Source: an uncultured Porphyromonadaceae bacterium
Lineage (GTDB): Bacteria; Bacteroidota; Bacteroidia; Bacteroidales; Muribaculaceae
Direction of reading: 5' to 3'
NCBI GenBank assembly: GCA_905212215.1
Contig: CAJMDR010000124.1
Span: 1-6,455, forward strand
Length of the DNA: 6,455 bases
This document shows positions 1 to 5,535 of the stretch, piece by piece. Position 1 is the first letter of the stretch. Every line of letters begins with the position of its first letter. A program made the translations under genes and the position numbers. The notes beneath the pieces were generated by a model that was not told the origin of the DNA, searched no databases, and saw only the letters and a list, made by a program, of their open reading frames with translations.

Positions 1-60
1 GATTGTACCCTCGTGGTCAGCGACAGTCGAGGGCCGGAACTTTACTTTTATCGAAGCCAT
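1..60 (-). CDS. Tyrosine recombinase / integrase, N-terminal 20 codons only (runs off left edge)
   Basis: Reading the reverse complement from the ATG at 60 gives 20 uninterrupted codons to the window edge: MASIKVKFRPSTVADHEGTI. From memory of the family, this is the usual opening of Bacteroidetes site-specific integrases, which begin M-A-(S/T)-I-K-V-K-F-R-P-S and continue into an arm-binding strand, a SAM-like core-binding domain and a catalytic domain with R-H-R-Y residues. None of the catalytic part is visible. The start is supported by the family match and by the non-coding, AT-rich 92 bases upstream. It is in the same orientation as the tra operon and directly downstream of it. It could be the element's own integrase, an invertase-type paralog, or the first gene of an adjacent element. 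Confidence 0.72.
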   Translation of the reverse strand, partial: MASIKVKFRPSTVADHEGTI

Positions 61-85
61 TAGGATTATGTTATTTGATTTGTCT

Positions 86-116
86 ATAAGATACGGCGAG
101 GGGATACACTCCGAAA
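86..116 (-). promoter_or_regulatory. Possible Bacteroides-type promoter for the recombinase
   Basis: On the minus strand TTTC (116-113) is followed after 19 bases by TATCTTAT (93-86). The Bacteroidetes housekeeping sigma factor recognises TTTG at about -33 and TAnnTTTG at about -7, so the spacing is right but each box departs from consensus. The predicted start would be about 20 bases before the recombinase ATG at 60. The -33 box falls in the loop of the inverted repeat at 97-132. Short boxes like these occur by chance, so this is only suggestive. Confidence 0.25.
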
Positions 117-132
117 AGAGCGCATCCCCTCG
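97..132. repeat. 9-bp perfect inverted repeat between lysozyme and recombinase; possible terminator or regulatory hairpin
   Basis: CGAGGGGAT (97-105) pairs exactly with ATCCCCTCG (124-132) across an 18-base loop. A further TAC/GTA pairing (92-94 with 133-135) is possible across a 2-base bulge. The hairpin sits 20 bases after the lysozyme stop, where a terminator for the tra operon would be expected. No U-run follows the stem on the minus strand (the RNA continues with GCCGUAUCUUAUAG), so it is not a textbook intrinsic terminator. It could instead weaken transcription, protect the 3' end of the tra mRNA, or be an operator for the recombinase. The gap 61-152 holds nothing else I can recognise. 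Confidence 0.5.
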
Positions 133-152
133 GTACATATTAGACGGTGTTT

Positions 153-650
153 TTACGGAATGAAAAGAGCTGCAAGCTCCTGACAGCGGCGCTTATAAAG
201 TCCTTTATGGAATCTGCCCTTATATTTGCAGTGTGCAGTATATGCTTTGAATATGTTGCGGTCTCCGGCTTTCAGTTTCCGATATACCGAGCTTTTCTTT
301 ACAGCTCCCGGACCGATATTGTATGACAACACTCCCAAAAGTAGTGCATCCATCGGTCTGAGGTCGTTGAAAATGCCGATGAACTTGTTGAGGTCTTTGC
401 GTAGAAGCATATCAGCCTCTCGTTCACTCATCTTATACCCACGGAAATATTTTTCACCGGGCAGTTTTCTATGTCCATAACCCAGATAGGGCCAGTGTCG
501 ACGAGAATCATGCAGGGTCTCATGGTGCTTGATAATCAGGACAGCTCTCTCATACGGAGGCAGCTCCATAATACTTCGCTTGGTAGCGAAAGCCGGCGAA
601 GTGACCGCAAGGGTCACTATCGCCATTAAGAATATCAGGAGTTTCTTCAT
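153..650 (-). CDS. Exported conjugation lysozyme, GH24-like (VirB1-type role)
   Basis: A 165-residue protein that probably cuts peptidoglycan in the periplasm so the transfer channel can pass, the role VirB1 plays in other type IV systems. Residues 1-22 are a signal peptide (MKK, hydrophobic stretch, cleavage after SPAFA). The recognisable core is E44, then Y55-L-G-Y-G-H60, matching the Glu and the (T)xGxGH segment of phage-type GH24 lysozymes. A later NIGPGA (111-116) matches the conserved helix region of the family. Compared with T4 lysozyme the E-to-GxGH spacing is four residues shorter, and the T4 Asp/Thr pair is not clearly kept (D48 and Y55 lie nearby). As I recall, this shortened loop is common in lysozymes of Bacteroides conjugative elements. 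C141 and C156 could form a disulfide. The start overlaps the traQ stop by four bases (ATGA), indicating translational coupling, and this is the last gene of the operon. Confidence 0.87.
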   Translation of the reverse strand: MKKLLIFLMAIVTLAVTSPAFATKRSIMELPPYERAVLIIKHHETLHDSRRHWPYLGYGHRKLPGEKYFRGYKMSEREADMLLRKDLNKFIGIFNDLRPMDALLLGVLSYNIGPGAVKKSSVYRKLKAGDRNIFKAYTAHCKYKGRFHKGLYKRRCQELAALFIP

Positions 651-1177
651 CGGATAATCGGTGTTACGGGTCCTACAATCGGGCCGACGATTCCGGGAGT
701 ATCGCCGCCGTCATCACCACTGTCCTTGCTGTTGAACTCAAAGGTTTGCTCCCACGGAGTTGAGCCGAAGTTGTCCTCAATCACAATCAGGAGTTTATGA
801 GCCTGAGAGGATTTTGCAGTATATGTCAGCCGGAAGGTCTTGCTTTCCAGAAGCACACGGTCATTGTTTACCAGCACCGGGCCGTCAACAAGTTTGAGAG
901 AGCCTTCGCCGTCATACTGGAAATAGCGGATGGTGTAGAGGGTATTGTTATAGTTACCCTCCGGCTTGATCTCGAAACGCAGTTCCACTGTCTGCCCCTG
1001 CTTGATTTTGTCGCCGTAGGGCATAACCTCCACCGTGAATGGATAAGACTGCTGCACATCAAGGTCATCGGAACATGAAGTGAGCGCGAGGACGATTGCA
1101 AAGAGAGCTATCCAGAACCCGAAGAACCGGGCAGGAGTAAGGCGCATTGCGCCGATCTTATTGAGGATTGTATTCAT
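647..1177 (-). CDS. traQ: Conjugative transposon protein TraQ, lipoprotein
   Basis: A 176-residue protein of the TraQ family (DUF3872), found in Bacteroidetes conjugative transposons. Residues 18-34 are hydrophobic and end in the lipobox L31-T-S-C35 (A31-L-T-S-C with the preceding residue), so it should be lipidated at C35. The residues after the cysteine are S-D-D-L-D, resembling the acidic lipoprotein export signal of Bacteroidetes. The mature part is a single beta-sandwich-like domain containing the family's hallmark stretches: G-Q-T-V-E-L-R-F (about 61-68), I-R-Y-F-Q-Y-D-G-E-G (about 83-92) and I-E-D-N-F-G (about 132-138). It ends in a flexible tail rich in Asp, Gly, Pro and Val. The exact biochemical role is not known. 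It starts three bases after the traP stop. M11 (1147) is a possible alternative start that would give a more usual signal-peptide length. Confidence 0.92.
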   Translation of the reverse strand: MNTILNKIGAMRLTPARFFGFWIALFAIVLALTSCSDDLDVQQSYPFTVEVMPYGDKIKQGQTVELRFEIKPEGNYNNTLYTIRYFQYDGEGSLKLVDGPVLVNNDRVLLESKTFRLTYTAKSSQAHKLLIVIEDNFGSTPWEQTFEFNSKDSGDDGGDTPGIVGPIVGPVTPIIR

Positions 1178-1180
1178 AAT

Positions 1181-2059
1181 TCAGAGTCTTAATTTAGTGT
1201 TATTGGAGATTTTAGGCTGTGTAGCCATCAGGTAGTCATTCAAATCCTTGTGTTCAGGATATAAAGCTGATTGGTCAGCTACCTTGTCGCCGAACTCCCG
1301 GCAAAGTCTTGAAAAGGCGTTTCGCCCTGCATCGTCATTGTCGAGATAGCACAGAATCAGAGAGTAATCCGAGAGAGGTGCTATCGCCTTGCCGACATTG
1401 GCAACCGAGTTAAGCACCACCGAATCCATACCGTCATTGAAGCCCAGCCTCTCAGCGGAAAGAAAGTCGATGAACCCCTCGAACACGTTGCATCTCGGAT
1501 TACCACCGGCTATATGCGATATTGCCTTCGGAGGATAAGAGAGTTTGGCAAACGGATTGCGCAGCTCAAATCCATGTTCGACATTTTCAAAACCGACGGC
1601 ATAATAATCCCTACCGTGCAGCCGGTAATCGACCTGAACACAATGCCGTCGGGCTATATCCTCCGGGATTCCGCGCCCCGCGAGATAGTTCAGCAACTTC
1701 CGGGAACACAGCGGCCCCACCTCGATATTCTCAAATGCCGGTTCCGGTCTGACTTTCGGCATTGGCTCCGGTCTGTAACCGTCGGGCATCGGGATTTTCA
1801 TAATCTGTGAGATATATTCAGCCTGTCTGATAAAATCATCACTGCCAATCATCTCTCCGGCAAGAGTGAATATGTCGCCGCCTTTCCCGGTACCATAGTC
1901 GTACCACAGATTATTGTAGCCGATATGCAGGGAGGCGTTTCTCTCACTGCGGTACGGAGCCAGAAACCAGAACCCCTTGCGGTCTTTCCCTTTCATCTCC
2001 GCGCCTAAATGCAGCATGAAATCAAGCAGGGATATTCCCTTGAAATATTCCTTGTCCAT
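1181..2059 (-). CDS. traP: TraP, Toprim-domain DNA primase of conjugative transposon
   Basis: A 292-residue primase-family protein, presumably acting in the cytoplasm to prime the complementary strand of transferred DNA. Residues 5-90 align with the CHC2 zinc-finger module of DnaG: the frame A34-P-Y-R-S-E and W52-Y-D-Y-G-T-G-K-G-G-D62 is kept, but all four zinc ligands are replaced (A34, R37, D54, T57). A linker with P-x-P repeats (92-107) follows. Residues 118-140 (K121-L-L-N-Y-L-A-G-R-G-I) resemble the start of the primase core. The Toprim domain carries the catalytic Glu in F193-E-G-F-I-D198, the metal-binding D240-N-D-D243, and K271-D-L-N-D275. The Toprim acidic residues look intact, so a metal-dependent activity is plausible. 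It starts three bases after the stop of the small primase-like gene and ends three bases before traQ. Confidence 0.9.
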   Translation of the reverse strand: MDKEYFKGISLLDFMLHLGAEMKGKDRKGFWFLAPYRSERNASLHIGYNNLWYDYGTGKGGDIFTLAGEMIGSDDFIRQAEYISQIMKIPMPDGYRPEPMPKVRPEPAFENIEVGPLCSRKLLNYLAGRGIPEDIARRHCVQVDYRLHGRDYYAVGFENVEHGFELRNPFAKLSYPPKAISHIAGGNPRCNVFEGFIDFLSAERLGFNDGMDSVVLNSVANVGKAIAPLSDYSLILCYLDNDDAGRNAFSRLCREFGDKVADQSALYPEHKDLNDYLMATQPKISNNTKLRL

Positions 2060-2062
2060 GTC

Positions 2063-2410
2063 TCACATACGGAATTTTCGTTGCGGCTTCGGTGCATCCG
2101 GCTCATGACGAATGTCAACCTTGCGGATGGCAGACATTTCAGAGGCGATATACCGGTTCAGTTCCGACATACTGCAACTGCCCGTAATCTCGTGCGCAAG
2201 GTCATATATTCCGCCATAAACTCCTGATTTTGTATCACGCCACAGATTTGTTTCCGTGTTTATTACCATAGTCGCGGCGTGTTCACTGTCGTATGGAGCA
2301 TTGTAAATGCGCAGATTGCCGTCGGCTGCTACCGGATGTTCCTGTCCAAGAGCCTTCATAAACTCCGTAAGCGGAATGGTTTTTATATCGAGGTCTATTA
2401 TTGTCGGCAT
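2063..2410 (-). CDS. Free-standing primase N-terminal module (CHC2-finger-like, no zinc ligands), TraP-associated
   Basis: A 115-residue protein without signal peptide or membrane segment. It aligns with residues 5-90 of the adjacent TraP: I-P-L-T-E-F-M-K-A-L-G here against I-S-L-L-D-F-M-L-H-L-G; A38-P-Y-D-S-E against APYRSE; N-L-W-R-D59 against NLWYD; and S-G-V-Y-G-G-I-Y-D-L-A-H-E-I-T-G-S (62-78) against TGKGGDIFTLAGEMIGS without a gap. The positions of the CHC2 zinc ligands hold A38, D41, D59 and S62, so it should not bind zinc in the usual way. No Toprim or other catalytic domain follows; the C-terminus is a short basic tail (about 100-115). It lies between traO and traP with three-base gaps on each side. 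It is probably an old duplication of the TraP N-terminal module, acting as a DNA-binding or primase-partner subunit. The role is inferred. Confidence 0.82.
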   Translation of the reverse strand: MPTIIDLDIKTIPLTEFMKALGQEHPVAADGNLRIYNAPYDSEHAATMVINTETNLWRDTKSGVYGGIYDLAHEITGSCSMSELNRYIASEMSAIRKVDIRHEPDAPKPQRKFRM

Positions 2411-2413
2411 GGA

Positions 2414-2995
2414 TTATTCGATTGTGAGTTTAACGTGTACCCCGAACTGGGTCAGGAAATGGCCGGTGTCGTTGCCGAACACGAACCGCTCCTTTACATG
2501 GGCGCCGAGAGCCAGCCTGTCCGAAAGATAAAAGTCAGCCGACAGAGTCAACGCGCCGCCATAGATGAAGGCATCACCGTTTTTTATTGTAGAGCCGTCG
2601 GAAAGTATATGCTTACTCCAGTTGACTGTCTCATATCCGCCGAGAGCCGACACACCGCCATAAAGATGGAAGGTCTGAGAGTAGTCGCTGACGATATGGA
2701 GATTATACCCGACCTCTCCCGTGAACTGCGCTACCGGGATGCGGCCCTTCTCTCCATAGGGTCTGTAAGTCTGGAGAAATTCACCTCCGAAGCTCCACGT
2801 ATTTGCATTGCCTTTGAAAACGGAATAGAATACTCCGAAATCATATCCGCAGTTGCGTGAGTCGCCGGTATAGAAACCGTTTACCATGTCGGCGCGGACT
2901 TCGACAGCCGACATTCCGGGGAGGCATCGCTGGGCCATTGCCCGGCCTCCGAAGAGGGTGAGCATGGCAGCGAAGATTATAAGCATCTTCTTCAT
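2414..2995 (-). CDS. traO: Conjugative transposon protein TraO, exported, probable outer-membrane beta protein
   Basis: A 193-residue protein of the Bacteroidetes TraO family. The start at 2995 (MKKMLIIF) is preferred over an in-frame ATG at 3028, because the shorter form begins directly with a signal peptide (residues 1-21, cleavage after AMA, mature N-terminus Q22). The longer form would also overlap traN by 23 bases, whereas this start leaves a 10-base gap. The mature part has repeated amphipathic strands with many aromatic residues and Gly turns (for example F-G-G-E-F, G-E-V-G-Y-N-L-H, H-L-Y-G-G-V and G-A-H-V-K-E-R-F), and a final strand F-G-V-H-V-K-L-T-I-E. This suggests a small outer-membrane beta barrel, though the last residue is not the usual Phe or Tyr. 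It may be an outer-membrane part of the transfer channel; its precise role is not established. Confidence 0.9.
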   Translation of the reverse strand: MKKMLIIFAAMLTLFGGRAMAQRCLPGMSAVEVRADMVNGFYTGDSRNCGYDFGVFYSVFKGNANTWSFGGEFLQTYRPYGEKGRIPVAQFTGEVGYNLHIVSDYSQTFHLYGGVSALGGYETVNWSKHILSDGSTIKNGDAFIYGGALTLSADFYLSDRLALGAHVKERFVFGNDTGHFLTQFGVHVKLTIE

Positions 2996-3005
2996 AAGCT
3001 GATGT

Positions 3006-4016
3006 TTACTGAATTGAAAGCTCGTCAATTACATTAGCACGGACTATATCGCCATTCTCGACTACAAAGGACTGATTGCGTCCGCCTTCCTTCTCCGCGA
3101 CTTCGATGACAAGTTGCTTGTCGTCGGGGATAGTGAATTTCTCAAGGGCAAACACCGTTCTCTCCGATTTCTTGCCGCTGACCACCGTCACATAGTTCTG
3201 GGCGCGTAGCGGCTCCAGCACCTGCTCCTGCATGGCAGTACGTTTTACAACCTTCTTATCGACTATCTTGAACGAGATGTAATCAATATCGAAAGCGATA
3301 TTCGATGTATTCTTCAGTTCAGTGTGGAAGTAGAGAAGACCGTTGTTGGTGTATATGCTTTTCAAAATGAACTGCACACCGAAACGCTTGGAGCCTATAT
3401 GCTTGATTTCGCGCTTGTCCTGCTTGTGGATTGATTTCATAATCAGCTTTACAAGCATCGGCGATTCCTGACCGAGACGCTCCAAGAATATCTCCTGCGC
3501 GTTGTTTGGACGGTTGACCGCCTCCCCGTCGTGGATAAAGTCAGTCATCTCGATATTGAGCAACAGCGGCTCCTTTGCGAATTTCACGTTAAAGGTGAAG
3601 AAACAGCCGTCATCAGTGATGACCGTGAGATTCTTCTCGGACTTGAACGACTTGACAGCCGACTTCACACGCAGCACGTTCTTCGCGCCATCGGCCAGAC
3701 CCGCCACAAGATTCTCGTCGCCCAAATCGACATACACGATTTCCGAAGGGAAAATGACATGGGTGGTCTTGTTGAACGCCACTTCCAGAGCGTGAGGGGG
3801 AATCATGCGGTCAAAACCGACCTTCCGTGTCAGACCCTCGAACTTATCTCCGTCGGTGTAGCCAGAACCGTACACGTTGATGTCGTGTTCCGCCACCTGC
3901 TCAGTGTCGGACGACACATCGTTATCGGTGTTTTTGACCGCTTTGGTCCTGGCAAACGCCGGAGAAACCATGCCTATAACGGCGACAAGGAAAAGAATTA
4001 TAGTCTTGAAATTCAT
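3006..4016 (-). CDS. traN: Conjugative transposon protein TraN, VirB9-like outer core component
   Basis: A 336-residue protein of the TraN family (DUF4138), regarded as the Bacteroidetes counterpart of VirB9 in the type IV secretion channel. It has a signal peptide at residues 1-22 (cleavage after SPAFA) and then a charged, low-complexity segment (23-45). An N-terminal beta domain includes F81-N-K-T-T-H-V-I-F-P90 and the following S-E-I-V-Y-V-D-L-G. The equivalent strand, with a Thr-rich run leading into a hydrophobic F-P, opens VirB9 proteins of this family. A C-terminal beta domain (about 205-336) contains Y229-F-H-T-E-L-K-N-T-S-N-I, the segment typical of TraN, which resembles the VirB9 C-terminal region that meets VirB10. 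The gene follows traM after 18 A-rich bases (4017-4034) with no clear Shine-Dalgarno site, as usual in Bacteroidetes. Confidence 0.92.
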   Translation of the reverse strand: MNFKTIILFLVAVIGMVSPAFARTKAVKNTDNDVSSDTEQVAEHDINVYGSGYTDGDKFEGLTRKVGFDRMIPPHALEVAFNKTTHVIFPSEIVYVDLGDENLVAGLADGAKNVLRVKSAVKSFKSEKNLTVITDDGCFFTFNVKFAKEPLLLNIEMTDFIHDGEAVNRPNNAQEIFLERLGQESPMLVKLIMKSIHKQDKREIKHIGSKRFGVQFILKSIYTNNGLLYFHTELKNTSNIAFDIDYISFKIVDKKVVKRTAMQEQVLEPLRAQNYVTVVSGKKSERTVFALEKFTIPDDKQLVIEVAEKEGGRNQSFVVENGDIVRANVIDELSIQ

Positions 4017-4034
4017 AATAGTTTTCTGTTTTGG

Positions 4035-5237
4035 TTACACATCTTCAGGCTGATGAAGCATTACCCGGTATCCGGATTTCAGGTGGACTTTCACGGTCCG
4101 CATCTTCTTTGTCAGATACTGGCTGACACCGTTGATAAGACCTTTGCCGACATCGGAGGCGAGTTGCGCACCGGCGTTGGTGGTCAGGTTTATGGAGCTG
4201 CCCATTGTGCTGCCCATATTGGCACCGATTTCGTACAAGGCATCACTCTCCATCGAGTTGGGAATGTTGATACCCTCCTGGCCGTCGGAGTCGTAAACCT
4301 GCAACTCCACATCGTAGATGAAGCCGTCGCACTCGATAGAGGATATTTCGATTTCCAGCCTCTCGCCCTGCACTCTTGCAGATCCGACGATTACGGTGTT
4401 GCGTGGTATCAGCCGTGAGCCTACCCACATCGGTTCAGTAGTCCGTAACTTTACACTCTCGCCGTCGGTTACACTCTGATTGTTGGCGACAACTGCGGCG
4501 ATTGTGTTTTTATTTACAATTCCGGATGATCCGACCGAGGTGTTGAAACTTCTGCCTGACGAGGAACTGAGGGATGATACAACATTTCTGTTTACCTGCG
4601 CCACCGGCTGCACATCGCGCTTGCCTTTCTCATCGTCGGCCGATGCCGGAGGCGGATAATTGCCGCCGTTGCCGTTACCCATATATTGAGCCGCCAACTG
4701 GTAGGAGCGTTCAAGCATCTCCATCTGGTCCGGCTGCTGTTGCTGCTGTGCCATCGCATTTTGAGCTTCCAGCTCGTCTATCCGCGCCTGCAACTCGGCG
4801 ACCTGTGCCGCCTCACTATTTTCCGGCACGAAAAAGTCATCGAGTGAAGCCTGCACTTCCTGATACGCCTGCGCCGATGTTTCCACCGCCGTGGGCTGAC
4901 GCACACCGCTGTCTTGGGTAGTCGTGGCGGTGAGGGTGTCGAGGACGGCCACCGTCTGCTGACGCGCCTCTTTCTCCTTGGCGGCTTCGGCTGCCTCATA
5001 TTCCGACATCTTGTCTTTCATGCCGTCGTTCTCTCCTTCCGGTATCTCGGTGTTGAAGGCATCGCCCACGCGCTCGTCGCTCTTGTTGAGACTGGTGTAA
5101 AGGAGCCATAGTATCACGGCACCGCAGAGAATGGCGGCCGGCATCACCACCAAATATTTCATCATCTTCTGCCGTTCAGCCTGTGATTTGGGCTGGAAGA
5201 AGCCGTTAATCCTCGCTTTCCATTCCTGCATCGTCAT
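4035..5237 (-). CDS. traM: Conjugative transposon protein TraM, VirB10-like envelope-spanning component
   Basis: A 400-residue protein of the Bacteroidetes TraM family, the VirB10-like part that connects the inner and outer membranes. It has a short cytoplasmic N-terminus (1-27), one membrane segment (28-50), and an acidic and Ala/Glu-rich periplasmic stretch (60-95). A predicted coiled coil follows at about 140-185, with V146-A-E-L-Q-A-R-I-D-E-L-E-A and a five-Gln run at 164-168. Next is a flexible Gly/Ser/Asn/Pro-rich linker (186-240), then a folded C-terminal domain (about 243-395). That domain shows the VirB10 pattern: a strand leading to P277-R-N-T-V-I-V-G, then E-I-S-S-I-E-C-D-G, and an amphipathic segment near 335-372. 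The start overlaps traL by 32 bases. A second Met at residue 3 (5231) would shorten the overlap to 26 bases. Confidence 0.93.
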   Translation of the reverse strand: MTMQEWKARINGFFQPKSQAERQKMMKYLVVMPAAILCGAVILWLLYTSLNKSDERVGDAFNTEIPEGENDGMKDKMSEYEAAEAAKEKEARQQTVAVLDTLTATTTQDSGVRQPTAVETSAQAYQEVQASLDDFFVPENSEAAQVAELQARIDELEAQNAMAQQQQQPDQMEMLERSYQLAAQYMGNGNGGNYPPPASADDEKGKRDVQPVAQVNRNVVSSLSSSSGRSFNTSVGSSGIVNKNTIAAVVANNQSVTDGESVKLRTTEPMWVGSRLIPRNTVIVGSARVQGERLEIEISSIECDGFIYDVELQVYDSDGQEGINIPNSMESDALYEIGANMGSTMGSSINLTTNAGAQLASDVGKGLINGVSQYLTKKMRTVKVHLKSGYRVMLHQPEDV

Positions 5238-5535
5238 AGGCAGCGGGAGTTATCGGTTTGACATCGGGATTGTTGATTTCCAGAGGCTGTATATGCTTGA
5301 CCTCCACAAGTCGGCCGGAATGACCCAGCCCGATTTTATAGCAGGCATGACCGAACACGAAGAAGGCGATCAAGACGAAGGCGCAAAGCATGATGGTTAC
5401 GACCATAAGCCGCTGTTTATGAGAAAGACCGTCGCATAGGTTCCTCAATCCGGAAGAGAGCTTCCCTTTCGGGGCGCGCCACACCTTATTATATACGGTG
5501 TCTCTCGCGGCACGCAGATTTGAAAATACATTCAT
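5206..5535 (-). CDS. traL: Conjugative transposon protein TraL, small inner-membrane protein
   Basis: A 109-residue protein of the TraL family (DUF3989). It has a basic cytoplasmic N-terminus with many Arg and Lys residues (1-42), one membrane segment at about 43-64, and a C-terminal region outside the membrane with the conserved-looking stretch P84-L-E-I-N-N-P-D-V-K-P94, ending in acidic residues. Position between traK and traM and the size fit TraL. It is needed for transfer in studied elements but has no assigned biochemical activity. Its ATG overlaps the traK stop as ATGA, and its last ten codons overlap the start of traM, so translation of K, L and M is likely coupled. Confidence 0.88.
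   Translation of the reverse strand: MNVFSNLRAARDTVYNKVWRAPKGKLSSGLRNLCDGLSHKQRLMVVTIMLCAFVLIAFFVFGHACYKIGLGHSGRLVEVKHIQPLEINNPDVKPITPAAYDDAGMESED

Noticed and set aside
8..33. 6-bp inverted repeat CCCTCG/CGAGGG
   Set aside because: Lies inside the recombinase coding start, has a 14-base loop and is too short to support as a site, although it shares the CGAGGG word with the repeat at 97-132.
868..1101. Minus-strand 77-codon frame inside traQ
   Set aside because: Overlaps traQ in another frame; Ser/Arg-rich and without motif, so a frame shadow.
1181..2410. Frameshifted or split single primase gene
   Set aside because: The two frames each have their own start and stop, three bases apart, and TraP already contains a complete N-terminal module. 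This is a duplication with two genes, not one broken gene.
2279..2860. Plus-strand open frame of 193 codons
   Set aside because: Antisense to traO and to the small primase-like gene, both of which have supported starts, close spacing and family similarity. The plus-strand protein shows no recognisable domain.
2996..3028. Upstream ATG of traO at 3028
   Set aside because: Would add 11 residues (MTSFQFSKHQL) before a complete signal peptide and overlap traN; the ATG at 2995 fits the family and the spacing.
3531..4418. Long plus-strand open frame of 295 codons
   Set aside because: It lies antisense to traN and the 3' part of traM, which are both clear family members. The translation shows no family I recognise, and high-GC third positions on the opposite strand explain the open frame.
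4724..4755. CTG/CAG-rich stretch as a microsatellite
   Set aside because: It encodes the short Gln run of TraM, is imperfect and short, and shows no array structure.
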